Part shown: positions 1 through 7,997 of the stretch, one piece after another
How the letters are laid out: each line of letters starts with the position of its first letter
Position numbering within the stretch: position 1 is the first letter of the stretch
Source of the DNA: Bryobacterales bacterium
GTDB taxonomy: Bacteria > Acidobacteriota > Terriglobia > Bryobacterales > Bryobacteraceae
Length of the DNA: 9,761 nucleotides
NCBI GenBank assembly: GCA_003517725.1
Contig: DOZZ01000057.1
Location: 1-9,761 of the forward strand
Direction of reading: 5' to 3'
The notes under the pieces: generated by a model
Database searches by the model: none
What the model was told of the DNA's origin: nothing
Seen by the model: the letters and a program-made list of their open reading frames with translations, nothing else
Made by a program: the position numbers and the translations under genes

Positions 1-120
1 AATAGCGGCGCGGGCGATATGGAGATGCTGTGGGTTTATGCCGGCGATGAGCCGGACCGCGTGCTCGTCGACAACCAATACTGCTCGGGTCTGCTGGCAT
101 GGCCGGAACCAAACGTCTGA
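1..120 (+). CDS. 3' end of an unidentified gene, possibly cupin-domain protein (partial)
   Basis: Frame 1 is open from the left edge to a TGA at 118-120 and gives 39 residues. The stretch NSGAGDMEMLWVYAGDEP resembles the last strands of small cupin sugar or metal-binding proteins, where a line such as 'NTGDEPLEMLWVYAP' is common; this is a recollection of family style and not an alignment. The stop lies 13 bases before the aldA start, so the gene is probably the upstream member of the same operon. Its end also overlaps any longer aldA N-terminus, which argues for the short aldA start. The function is not assignable from this fragment, and the body of the gene is outside the window. Confidence 0.5.
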   Translation, partial: NSGAGDMEMLWVYAGDEPDRVLVDNQYCSGLLAWPEPNV

Positions 121-133
121 AAATTTAAACATC

Positions 134-1573
134 ATGGATCACTACCAGAACTTCATCAACGGCCGCTTTGCGCCGTCGTCCGTTCAAGAGGACCGGATCG
201 AGGTCAGAAACCCTTCCACGGGGCGGCTGATCGCCACGGTGCCGGAGACTTCGCAAGCTGGCGTGGACGCGGCATTCGCGGCCGCGGAGAACGCCTTGCC
301 GGAGTGGAGCAATCGCCCGGCGGTGGAGCGCGCGAGCGTGTTGCACGCGGTCGCCGCGAAGCTGCGTAGCCACGTCGAGCCACTGGCACGCACCATTGTG
401 GAAGAGCAGGGCAAAATTCTGGGGCTGGCGCGGGTCGAAGTCCAGTTCACCGCGGACTACTTCGACTACATGGCCGAGTGGGCCCGCCGCATCGAAGGCG
501 AAATCATTCCGAGCGACCGCCCCGGCGAGACTATTCTGCTGTTCCGCAAAGCCATCGGCGTGGTGGCCGGCATTCTTCCCTGGAACTTCCCCTTCTTCCT
601 GATTGCGCGCAAAGCGGCGCCGGCGCTGGTGACGGGCAACACTATCGTGATCAAGCCCAGCGAAGAGACGCCCATCAACGCCGTGAAGTTTTGCGAGGTG
701 TTGATGGAAGCCGGCGTACCGGCGGGGTTGATCAACGTGGTCCACGGGCGGGGCCCAACGGTGGGACGCGCGCTGGCCGGCTCTCCCCGAACCGCCATGG
801 TCAGCTTCACCGGCAGCGTCGAAACGGGCGCGGCCGTTATGACCGCGGCCGCCAGCAACATCACCAAGGTCAACCTCGAATTGGGAGGCAAGGCTCCGGC
901 GATTGTGATGGACGATGCCGACATCGACATGGCCGTGAAGGCCATCAAAGCGTCGCGCGTGATCAACAGCGGCCAGGTCTGCAATTGCGCGGAGCGGGTC
1001 TATGTGCAATCGCGCGTGGCCGATGAGTTCGTCGACAGGATTTCGGCGGCGATGCGCCAGACCTGCTTCGGCGACCCGTTGGGGGAAGAGCCGGTGGACT
1101 ATGGACCGCTGATCAACGAGGCCGGATTTCGCAAAGTCGAGACGCTGGTCGCGGGGGCCGTGCGGCAGGGCGCCACGCTGGTCACGGGCGGCGAACGCGG
1201 GCCCGGCGAGGGCGGCTATTATTATCAGCCCACAGTGCTGACGGGCTGCCGTCAGGACATGGACATCATCCAAAATGAGATCTTTGGCCCGGTCATCCCG
1301 ATCGTCAAGTTCGATGAACTGGAACAGGCCATTCAATATGCCAACGACTCCGACTACGGGTTAACCTCGTCCATCTATACACGTGATTTGAACGTCGCGC
1401 TGAAAGCGTGCCAGGATATTCGCTTCGGCGAGACCTATATCAACCGCGAACACTTCGAGGCCATGCAGGGGTTCCACGCCGGATGGCGCAAGAGCGGTAT
1501 CGGGGGCGCCGACGGCAAGCACGGGGTCTACGAGTTCACTCAAACGCACGTGGTCTATCTGCAGCGCACATGA
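134..1573 (+). CDS. aldA: Lactaldehyde/glycolaldehyde dehydrogenase AldA
   Basis: A cytoplasmic NAD-dependent aldehyde dehydrogenase that oxidises L-lactaldehyde to L-lactate (and glycolaldehyde to glycolate), the aldehyde-disposal step of L-rhamnose and L-fucose catabolism. With the ATG at 134 it has 479 residues, the same length as E. coli AldA. It shares long stretches with that protein from memory: FTADYxDYMAEWARR, GILPWNFPFFLIARK, LELGGKAPAIVMDDAD, SRVINSGQVCNCAERVYVQ, and the C-terminal AMQGFHAGWRKSGIGGADGK. ALDH landmarks are the oxyanion Asn151 in PWNF, the cofactor motif FTGSVETG at about 225-232, the general base Glu249 and the nucleophile Cys283. An in-frame ATG at 38 would add 32 residues, but they overlap the upstream gene's end and match nothing in the family. 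No strong ribosome site precedes 134 (only GAAAA-rich sequence). A secreted glycosidase and rhaT follow on the same strand. Confidence 0.95.
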   Translation: MDHYQNFINGRFAPSSVQEDRIEVRNPSTGRLIATVPETSQAGVDAAFAAAENALPEWSNRPAVERASVLHAVAAKLRSHVEPLARTIVEEQGKILGLARVEVQFTADYFDYMAEWARRIEGEIIPSDRPGETILLFRKAIGVVAGILPWNFPFFLIARKAAPALVTGNTIVIKPSEETPINAVKFCEVLMEAGVPAGLINVVHGRGPTVGRALAGSPRTAMVSFTGSVETGAAVMTAAASNITKVNLELGGKAPAIVMDDADIDMAVKAIKASRVINSGQVCNCAERVYVQSRVADEFVDRISAAMRQTCFGDPLGEEPVDYGPLINEAGFRKVETLVAGAVRQGATLVTGGERGPGEGGYYYQPTVLTGCRQDMDIIQNEIFGPVIPIVKFDELEQAIQYANDSDYGLTSSIYTRDLNVALKACQDIRFGETYINREHFEAMQGFHAGWRKSGIGGADGKHGVYEFTQTHVVYLQRT

Positions 1574-1607
1574 ACACGGGGAAGAGGACCGTCTGACGCC
1601 GCGCGCG

Positions 1608-3716
1608 ATGACCAGACGAATGCTGCTGGGCGCCGCTCCCGCGCTTTTACCGGTCTTCCGCGGCGCCGCGCTGACCGCCGCGAAGACCCCCGCGCTGGGT
1701 TACAAGCGCATGATCCTCGACTATCACTTCTCGGAGTTCTCTCCGGAAATCCTGAGCCGCTACAGCGCCGAAGCCATCGTGCGATCGATCGTGGACCTGG
1801 GCGTCGATTCGCTGCTGCTATACGCCAAGGATCATTGGGGCCACTGCTATTTCGCAACGCAACGCTTCAAGCGCCACCCGGCCGTGCCCACCGATCTGTT
1901 CGGCGACGTTCTGCAAGGTTTGCACGAGCGCGGCATTGGCGTGAACGCATACTACTCGCTGGGCTGGGATGAAATTTCGGCCCGGCAACATCCGGATTGG
2001 GTGCTTCGCGACGCTCAAGGCGCGCCCGTGAAGCTCAATTATCCTTTGCCCAACTACGCCCGCTGGACGTTCCTCTGTACCAGCACGGCGTACGGGCAGT
2101 ATTCGCTCGATGAACTCGACGAGTTGATGGGCCGCTACCGTTTCGAGGCTCTATTTCTGGACATCTTCGGCGCGCTGCCGGCGTGCTACTGCGAGGCGTG
2201 CCGCAAACTCTGGCGCAGCCGGACAGGGGGTCAATTGCCGGGCACCCTGCGGGGTCCGGATCTGGCGCGGTATATAGATTTCCAGACGGCCGAGATCTTC
2301 GGCGCCTACTACGATCGCGTACTGGCGCTGCTGAAACGCCACAATCTGAATATTCCGGCCACGCACAACGCGGGCCTCGAATACACGCGCGATGGATATG
2401 TGGCATCCGAGATCGATCCTTATGGCGCGGATTTCTTTCGCTCCGGTCTCGAGGCCAAACTCTGGCGCGCCCGTGCGGCCGGCAAGGATGTCGAGCTGAT
2501 CTGCCATCGCACCAACGGCCTGTTCGACTTCACGCTGAAACCGACGGCCGAGTTGCGGTGGGAAGTTGCGACCGCGGCGGCGCACCAAGCCGCGGTGATG
2601 TTCGTCGACCAGCCGTTTGCGGACGGGCGTATCGACCTGCCGGCTTACCGGGAGCTTCGCAAGGCCTTCACCGCCGCCGACGACCTGCACCCCTTTGTGA
2701 CGGGCGGCTCGACGGTGGCCGAGATTCTAATCGTGAGCTCCGAGCGTAGCGAGCGGCTCAACTCTGGCGACTCAACGTTGTTCCGTCCGGCGGGTGAACG
2801 CGCGGACCTGAGCGGCGCCTACAAAATGTTCGCGGAACTGCATTACCCGTTCGATTTGATGACGGTCGAGCATCTCGCGGAGGCCAATCTTGACCGCGTG
2901 AAAGTGCTGGTGTTCCCTTACGTGCGCTGCATCGATGCGGCGGTGATCGCGAAAGTACGTGCATGGGTGGCGGCCGGGGGCACGCTGGTGTTTACCTATC
3001 GCACGGCCGAATGGGATCAGCAGGCCCTACCGCATCAGCAGAAGTATTTCGGACTGGTGCGGCTGGGCGCGGACAATCCGGACCAGGTGACCTTCGTGCG
3101 GCCGGCCGCGGCGTTCGGGCTGCCGGACAGCTACCTGCGAGTACGGGAAACGGCGCTTCTCGAAGAGGACGAGCATTTCGCCGCGCTCGGTACACTCACT
3201 CATCCGGCCCTGAAAGTAACAGAGCAGGAATGGGTCACCCATAACGTGATCCCGGGGCAGGATACGTCGCGGCCCGTGCTGGTGACGGGCGCCCACGGAA
3301 AGGGCCGCTTCATTTATTCCGGATTTCGATTTTTCCGAGAGAGCAGGGAACAGGGACTTCCCGTGTACCGCCGGCTACTCGATCAGGAGTTGCGAAAAGT
3401 CTATGAGCCTATTCTGCATGTCGAAGCGCCGGGCGTCGTTGACGCGCTCTATTATTTTCATCCCGGTGAGATCCGCGTGGTTCTGCTGAACAGTGCCAGC
3501 GACCGTCCAGCTGGAGAGGGCAACCACGTTAATATCGAGGAGTTCCTCCCGGTGACTGCCGAATTGCGCAGCCGTCTGCCGGTGTCTGGCGTGTTCGATT
3601 TGCAGGGCAAGCCGCTCGCGGTGCAGCGGTCGCGCGGGTTCAGCACGGTTCGCGTGACGGCGATCGGGGCGTATGCGTGCGTGCGGTTGGTTGTAGGGAG
3701 GTCGCCGAGGATATGA
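1608..3716 (+). CDS. Secreted glycoside hydrolase-like protein (GHL6-type TIM barrel plus GH42-type trimerisation domain)
   Basis: A 702-residue protein with an N-terminal TRRMLLGAAPALLP stretch that looks like a twin-arginine export signal (about residues 1-25), so it probably acts outside the cytoplasm. Residues about 35-345 look like the TIM barrel of the 'hypothetical glycosyl hydrolase 6' group: an HxD-rich start, NAYYSLGWDE near 113-122, LFLDIFG with Asp185, and the cysteine cluster CYCEAC (Cys193, 195, 198) typical of that group. Residues about 368-560 (AEILIVSSER, RVKVLVFPYVRCID, VAAGGTLVFTY) resemble the beta-galactosidase trimerisation (GH42 middle, GATase-like) fold. A beta-sandwich C-terminus follows at about 600-700. 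Substrate and catalytic residues are not proven; Asp185 is a candidate. The gene starts 34 bases after aldA, and its stop overlaps the rhaT ATG. Placement between aldA and rhaT suggests release of rhamnose or a related deoxysugar, which is inference. Confidence 0.8.
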   Translation: MTRRMLLGAAPALLPVFRGAALTAAKTPALGYKRMILDYHFSEFSPEILSRYSAEAIVRSIVDLGVDSLLLYAKDHWGHCYFATQRFKRHPAVPTDLFGDVLQGLHERGIGVNAYYSLGWDEISARQHPDWVLRDAQGAPVKLNYPLPNYARWTFLCTSTAYGQYSLDELDELMGRYRFEALFLDIFGALPACYCEACRKLWRSRTGGQLPGTLRGPDLARYIDFQTAEIFGAYYDRVLALLKRHNLNIPATHNAGLEYTRDGYVASEIDPYGADFFRSGLEAKLWRARAAGKDVELICHRTNGLFDFTLKPTAELRWEVATAAAHQAAVMFVDQPFADGRIDLPAYRELRKAFTAADDLHPFVTGGSTVAEILIVSSERSERLNSGDSTLFRPAGERADLSGAYKMFAELHYPFDLMTVEHLAEANLDRVKVLVFPYVRCIDAAVIAKVRAWVAAGGTLVFTYRTAEWDQQALPHQQKYFGLVRLGADNPDQVTFVRPAAAFGLPDSYLRVRETALLEEDEHFAALGTLTHPALKVTEQEWVTHNVIPGQDTSRPVLVTGAHGKGRFIYSGFRFFRESREQGLPVYRRLLDQELRKVYEPILHVEAPGVVDALYYFHPGEIRVVLLNSASDRPAGEGNHVNIEEFLPVTAELRSRLPVSGVFDLQGKPLAVQRSRGFSTVRVTAIGAYACVRLVVGRSPRI
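3695..3701 (+). promoter_or_regulatory. Ribosome binding site of rhaT
   Basis: AGGGAGG lies 11 bases before the ATG at 3713 and inside the last codons of the preceding glycosidase gene. A second, closer GAGG sits at 3707-3710. Together with the ATGA overlap this supports the start at 3713 (MTPNPLLG) over an in-frame ATG at 3677, and suggests translational coupling. Confidence 0.6.
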
Positions 3717-4933
3717 CGCCGAATCCATTGCTGGGCATTTTCTTCCATTGGCTGGGAGGCCTGGCGTCGGCCAGTTTCTACGTGCCGTTTCGCGGCGTTC
3801 GCCGCTGGTCTTGGGAAACCTACTGGCTGGTGGGCGGCATATTCAGTTGGGTGGTGGCGCCCTATCTGATTGCGTCGCTGGTGGTTCCCAATCTGACCGA
3901 GGTGCTACGAGAAGTGCCGGCCGGCACGGTGTTCTGGTGCTACCTGTTCGGCGTGCTGTGGGGTTTTGGAGGCCTTACTTTCGGCCTGACCATGCGCTAT
4001 CTGGGCATGTCGCTCGGCATGGCCGTAGCGCTGGGATACTGCGCCGCCTTCGGCACGCTGGCGCCGCCCATCGTGCGCGGGGAGTTCTTCACCAAGATTC
4101 TCGGCAGCCAGTCGGGCATCCTGATTCTGGTCGGCGTCGCCATCTGCCTGTCGGGAATCGCGGTGGCCGGCCTGGCCGGAATCTCCAAGGAGAAAGAACT
4201 GCCGCACGAGCAGCGGATCGCCGTGATCAAGGAGTTCAACCTTAAAAAAGGCCTGCTGGTCGCAACCTTTTGCGGGATCATGAGCGCGTGTTTTTCGTAT
4301 GGACTGGCGGCGGGCGGGCCGGTGCGCGAGATCGCCGCGCGGCATGGCGTTTCGCCGCTGTGGCAGGGCTTGCCGATTCTGGTGCTGGTGCTGGCCGGCG
4401 GCTTTACCACCAATGCGGTTTGGTGCGTGGTGCTGCACGTCCGCAACCGGACGGGGGCGCAGTATTTTCAGGCACAGTCCGACGCCGCGGAAGCCGCGCG
4501 CGTTCCACTTGTTATGAATTACCTGCTGTGCGCCGTGGCCGGTTTCACGTGGTATTTCCAGTTTTTCTTCTACACGATGGGCGAGGCGCAGATGGGCGCG
4601 TATCGCTTCTCGAGCTGGACGCTGCACATGGCGAGCATCATGATCTTTGGCACTTTGTGGGGGCTGGCGCTACGCGAGTGGAGGGGCGCTGGAGTGCGCA
4701 CCATGCGGCTGGTGGCCCTGAGCGTGGCCGTGCTGGTGGCATCGACGCTGGTGGTGGGTTATGGGAACTACCTGGGCACGCTTGGCGCGGGCCAGACGTC
4801 CACCGCCCGCGCCGGAGCTTCTCACGAAGGCGAGTCACCGAAGAAGCCGTCCGGTTCGGGCCGCCCGCTCTCCTGCCACCACTGCTTGACGATCCAGGCT
4901 TCGGTGCGCGCCTCGACGCCGTCCGGCAGGTAG
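3713..4933 (+). CDS. rhaT: L-rhamnose:H+ symporter RhaT with an extended C-terminus
   Basis: An inner-membrane proton-coupled L-rhamnose importer of the drug/metabolite transporter superfamily, with about ten membrane helices. Matches to E. coli RhaT (from memory) run the whole length: SWETYWLVGGIFSW at 33-46, GLTMRYLGMSLGMAVALGY at 91-109, EFNLKKGLLVATFCGIMSA at 174-192, TWYFQFFFYTMGEAQ at 279-293, and a final helix ending near residue 350. The start at 3713 gives 406 residues, against about 344 in E. coli. The surplus is a polar tail (about 352-406) rich in Ser, Pro, Arg and Gly. Residues from about 370 onward are encoded in DNA that is also the 3' end of the convergent GH36-like gene, so the tail may be non-conserved read-through. 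The ATG overlaps the TGA of the upstream glycosidase gene, and the pair is probably translationally coupled in one operon with aldA. Confidence 0.93.
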   Translation: MTPNPLLGIFFHWLGGLASASFYVPFRGVRRWSWETYWLVGGIFSWVVAPYLIASLVVPNLTEVLREVPAGTVFWCYLFGVLWGFGGLTFGLTMRYLGMSLGMAVALGYCAAFGTLAPPIVRGEFFTKILGSQSGILILVGVAICLSGIAVAGLAGISKEKELPHEQRIAVIKEFNLKKGLLVATFCGIMSACFSYGLAAGGPVREIAARHGVSPLWQGLPILVLVLAGGFTTNAVWCVVLHVRNRTGAQYFQAQSDAAEAARVPLVMNYLLCAVAGFTWYFQFFFYTMGEAQMGAYRFSSWTLHMASIMIFGTLWGLALREWRGAGVRTMRLVALSVAVLVASTLVVGYGNYLGTLGAGQTSTARAGASHEGESPKKPSGSGRPLSCHHCLTIQASVRASTPSGR

Positions 4934-7923
4934 GCATGTACCGCGAAGGCGAGCGGCTCTCCCGAATGCCGCGACGCGAGCGGAATCTTGTAGAGCACCC
5001 ACGAACATCCGGCGTGCTGCGTATTGCCGAAGCGCCGCGCGTCGGGGACCGGGATCATCCCGATCTCGCGATCGGCCAGGCGGCCGCGGAGTTGCACGAT
5101 CTCGGCCACTACCGGCGAGTAGCGATAGTCTTTACCGCCTCGTGAAAGTTTCACCGCGATGGCCAGCATATGGCGTCCTTCAGACAGCGCCGGCAGGCGG
5201 GCTGAAAAATATTGCGTCTGGAGTTTCAGGGCGGCACGTTCCAGGCGCGCGGCGTCGGCGAACTTCACTGCCATCCACGGCGCCGGCGGGGATGCCGCGA
5301 GTTCCAGCCGGTGGCCATAGCCTTCATCCCGGGCTGCGCCCGTGCGGCGCTCCGGCAGCTTGACACTATCGCCAGAGCCGACTTCGAGCAGCATCGTCTC
5401 GAATGGCCGCATCCACAGTGCCACGCGATTGCCGATCTGAAAAGGTGAGCCGCTCTCGGACCGGAGTTCTGCGGGCTCGGGAAAATGCGCTGTCATGCGC
5501 AGAGGCGTGCCGGCGGGCGCGGAAAGTCCTAAGGATGCGTTTAAAGCAAGCGGCAAGGGCCGCTGCCCGAAATGCATGTTGTGGCAGAAGATGAGACTCC
5601 GGCCGCCCTCGCCGAACGCATACCCATACGGTTCGTTCTTCCAGGCATCGCCGAAGGTGCGCCGCGGGCGCCGCAGAAGCCGGTCGTTGGCGCGCGCCAA
5701 AGCGATCATCCCCGCCAGAAACTGTAAATCGTCATCGCCTAGTAGATTGGGGTCGCCCCACAACTGCGGAAATACCAGGCTGCCGCGCCCCAGATCCATC
5801 ACCAGAGCCTCGCGCCAACGCTCCCTGCCCATAAAATTGCCCCAACGAATCTGCGAAAGCCAAATGCCGAGGCTGTCTTTGTTCATGGGCGGAATCAAGT
5901 TTGCGAACTGCGTGTTCTGATCGAGCGAGAGCGTCACGGAGTCGCGATAGTAGAGCGCCGGGAACTGGGCCGTGCCCGAGCCTTCCATCAGCAGCCCGGA
6001 TTCGGAGATGACGTCGCCGTGCAGCGCCCAGAACGGGGAGCCCTCGCCCCAGTACCACATGACGAAGACATCCGGAGCGAGCGCGCGCGCGGCTTCCACG
6101 ATCCCGATCATGCGGTCGGAGATGGCTTCGGTCGAATACTTGCCCGGCAGGTGGCCGTGGCTCGTACTGTTGCAGTAGTAGCTGCCGGAGTCGAACTTCA
6201 GCAGGCGCGCCTGGTTGTGGCTGACGTGGTGCAGGATGGCGTCGCGGAAGACGCGGTGATAAGGCTCCGACGCCATGCACATCTGGCGGCCCACGCCGCC
6301 TCCTACCGGGTAGCCATTGCGATAAACTCCCACTGGCGGAGTTGACGGCGGCGTGGCGGATTCGCCCGGCTCCGGGATAGCGCCGGGCTGGATCGGCGCG
6401 TAAGTTCCGTTGGCCCAGGGGCCCCAGCCTTCGGAAAACCAAAGCCCAAATTTCATGCCGAGTTGGTGGATACCGTCGAGCATGCGCGCCGGGCCGTCCG
6501 GATAGCAGGTATTGACGAACTCCGTCAGATCGCCGTCGTTGGCCGGCCAGCCGGTGTCGAGCGTGAAAAAATCGAGCTTGACGCCGTGCTGCTGCCAGCG
6601 CTTGATCACCTGCTGATCGTCGAGCACCTGCACATCGTTGAGCGTGGGACATGCGCCCCACTGGTTGTTGGTTCCGAAGCAGGTGAAGATCGAGACGCGG
6701 CCCTTTTGTCGGCGAGGACTGCGCGCCAGCAGGTAGTCGTGAAACTGGTCAAGGGCGCGACCCTGGGGGGCGGCAGCGACTACCGCGGCCAGCGTTCGCA
6801 AAGTGCCGCCGGGCGGTATGGACCGTCCCGGGCAATGCCAAAGGCGGACGCCGTCCGCGCCGCCCTGGTTGATTCCGGCGGGGTGCTCCACGGCGCAGAA
6901 AGAATCCCGCTCCAGGAACACCGGCTTGCCGTGTCCGCCTCCTTCGCTCTTGGCTCCCGCTTCGAAGACATCGAGTTCCACGTCGAGCAGCAGGCGCGGC
7001 CGCGCCGACTCGTTGCGGATCTCGAGCCACTTGCGCCGCACAAAGCCATCTAACTGGTAGTGCGCCGTGACCGTCAGCTCACGCGCCGCATCCTGAAGCA
7101 CCAGGCTGAGTCTTTCGGCGCTCTCCTGCCGCGCCGAGGCGAGTTTGAAGCGGGATACGCGCAGGTACGGTTCGCCGGCCGAGAGGAACTGATCGAACAG
7201 AAACGGCCGAAACACGTACTGATCGAGCGCTTCTTCAGAGACTCCGTCGATGTGGAAGTCATAGCCCCGGGCGCGCACCGCCAGCAGATTTCGCGACTGC
7301 GGCCCGAACGCGAGCGTGGCATAGGCCGCGTCCCCTGGGCGAATCGTGTGGCGCCCGGGCCGGCGCCATCGCCCCGAAACCGCGCGCTGGCCGATCTCCG
7401 TCCCGTTGACGTATACCCAGTGTTGGTTCCAGTCCTGCTCGTCGTAACCGCCGAGAACCCAAACTAATTCCTTGCCGCGCGCCTCGGCCGGCAGGGCGAA
7501 TTCGTGGCGGAACCAGCCGTAGCCCGTGTAGGCGTGACCCTGCTGGCCGCCCGCGAGGTTGCGTACCGGCTTCCACCCAGCCACGGGCAAGTCCAGCTTG
7601 TCGTAACCCCGGGCCAATCCGCTTTCACTGTCGGGAAGAACGCCCCCGGCGTCCGTGAGTTGAAAGTGCCACCACGGAATTTCAAAACGCTCGCCTTCGG
7701 AGAAGACCAGCGCAAACTCGCTTTCCGCGCGGAGATCGTAGCGGCGGCCCGTGATACGGTTTTCAAAAAGCACCGGGCGGATGCCGCTATCGCTTGCCTC
7801 CAAATGCCAGGCGAGCTGAGCGTTTTGGAGTACGTGGGCGCGTGTTTCGGCGGCGCTGCTTCGGCCGGCTCTTATGCCGGTGGCCGCCACCGCGCTGGCC
7901 TGAAGAAACTCTCGCCTTTTCAT
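4822..7923 (-). CDS. Tat-exported alpha-galactosidase-like glycoside hydrolase (GH36/GH27 type, clan GH-D)
   Basis: A 1033-residue protein. It starts MKRREFLQASAVAATG, a textbook twin-arginine signal, so it is exported folded. Residues about 30-110 and 240-400 look like the beta-supersandwich that precedes GH36 barrels. Residues about 130-225 (GYGWFRHEFALP, LGGYDEQDWNQHWVYVNGTEIG) resemble a GH2-type galactose-binding jelly roll. The barrel covers about 408-720: DFFTLDTGWP (Asp456 in the DxGW motif), KFGLWFSEGWGPW at 491-503 (compare KFGLWFEPEM of GH36), and LLKFDSGSY with Asp578 in the position of the KxD nucleophile. A C-terminal beta region follows. The family is clear in outline, but the acid/base residue and the sugar are uncertain; alpha-galactosidase is the conservative guess. 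It is longer than the usual roughly 700-residue GH36. It is divergent from the FadR-type regulator gene and overlaps the end of rhaT by 112 bases. No strong ribosome site precedes its ATG. Confidence 0.8.
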   Translation of the reverse strand: MKRREFLQASAVAATGIRAGRSSAAETRAHVLQNAQLAWHLEASDSGIRPVLFENRITGRRYDLRAESEFALVFSEGERFEIPWWHFQLTDAGGVLPDSESGLARGYDKLDLPVAGWKPVRNLAGGQQGHAYTGYGWFRHEFALPAEARGKELVWVLGGYDEQDWNQHWVYVNGTEIGQRAVSGRWRRPGRHTIRPGDAAYATLAFGPQSRNLLAVRARGYDFHIDGVSEEALDQYVFRPFLFDQFLSAGEPYLRVSRFKLASARQESAERLSLVLQDAARELTVTAHYQLDGFVRRKWLEIRNESARPRLLLDVELDVFEAGAKSEGGGHGKPVFLERDSFCAVEHPAGINQGGADGVRLWHCPGRSIPPGGTLRTLAAVVAAAPQGRALDQFHDYLLARSPRRQKGRVSIFTCFGTNNQWGACPTLNDVQVLDDQQVIKRWQQHGVKLDFFTLDTGWPANDGDLTEFVNTCYPDGPARMLDGIHQLGMKFGLWFSEGWGPWANGTYAPIQPGAIPEPGESATPPSTPPVGVYRNGYPVGGGVGRQMCMASEPYHRVFRDAILHHVSHNQARLLKFDSGSYYCNSTSHGHLPGKYSTEAISDRMIGIVEAARALAPDVFVMWYWGEGSPFWALHGDVISESGLLMEGSGTAQFPALYYRDSVTLSLDQNTQFANLIPPMNKDSLGIWLSQIRWGNFMGRERWREALVMDLGRGSLVFPQLWGDPNLLGDDDLQFLAGMIALARANDRLLRRPRRTFGDAWKNEPYGYAFGEGGRSLIFCHNMHFGQRPLPLALNASLGLSAPAGTPLRMTAHFPEPAELRSESGSPFQIGNRVALWMRPFETMLLEVGSGDSVKLPERRTGAARDEGYGHRLELAASPPAPWMAVKFADAARLERAALKLQTQYFSARLPALSEGRHMLAIAVKLSRGGKDYRYSPVVAEIVQLRGRLADREIGMIPVPDARRFGNTQHAGCSWVLYKIPLASRHSGEPLAFAVHAYLPDGVEARTEAWIVKQWWQESGRPEPDGFFGDSPS

Positions 7924-7949
7924 AGCGGTCAGCTTATCAGACCATCAGG

Positions 7950-7977
7950 CTTATATGAACATCTGTTGGTTGACCAA
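7950..7977 (-). promoter_or_regulatory. Putative promoter of the GH36-like gene
   Basis: Read on the minus strand, TTGGTC (plus 7972-7977) and TATAAG (plus 7950-7955) are separated by 16 bases. They match 3 of 6 and 5 of 6 positions of the sigma-70 consensus. The -10 box lies 26 bases before the start codon. The -35 box overlaps the inverted repeat at 7966-7977, so binding there would be expected to block transcription. This was found by eye only. Confidence 0.4.
7966..7977. promoter_or_regulatory. Putative FadR/GntR-type operator (perfect inverted repeat)
   Basis: TTGGT-TG-ACCAA is a perfect 5-base inverted repeat with a 2-base spacer. It sits in the divergent gap between the GH36-like gene and the regulator gene. 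Its core TGGT...ACCA fits the known operator style of FadR-subfamily GntR regulators (for example TGGTNNNACCA for E. coli FadR). It overlaps candidate -35 boxes on both strands, a layout that suits autoregulation plus control of the hydrolase. Binding by the adjacent regulator is inferred. Confidence 0.55.
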
Positions 7978-7997
7978 GTTAGGTATGCAAGAATAAG
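7970..7997 (+). promoter_or_regulatory. Putative promoter of the FadR-type regulator gene
   Basis: TTGACC at 7970-7975 matches the -35 consensus at 5 of 6 positions. With a 16-base spacer, AATAAG at 7992-7997 is a weaker -10 (4 of 6). Transcription would then begin near 8003-8005. That lies after the possible GTG start at 8000, which favours the ATG at 8018. The -35 box lies within the inverted repeat. Confidence 0.35.

Noticed and set aside
38..133. N-terminal extension of aldA from the ATG at 38
   Set aside because: The 32 extra residues overlap the upstream gene tail and have no counterpart in AldA; the ATG at 134 gives the family's exact length.
125..1336. A long minus-strand open frame (403 codons) opposite aldA
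   Set aside because: It lies wholly opposite a confidently identified aldA, is rich in Arg, His and Ala as expected for the complement of GC-rich codons, and has no recognisable motif.
1570..1596. An 8-codon open frame (MNTGKRTV) whose ATG overlaps the aldA stop
   Set aside because: It is possibly a leader or the remnant of an earlier start of the next gene, but it is in a different frame, very short and lacks supporting signals.
4270..5145. A plus-strand open frame of 291 codons across the rhaT/hydrolase junction
   Set aside because: It is an out-of-frame shadow of rhaT and then of the antisense hydrolase; the translation is Arg/Gly/Ala-rich without domain features.
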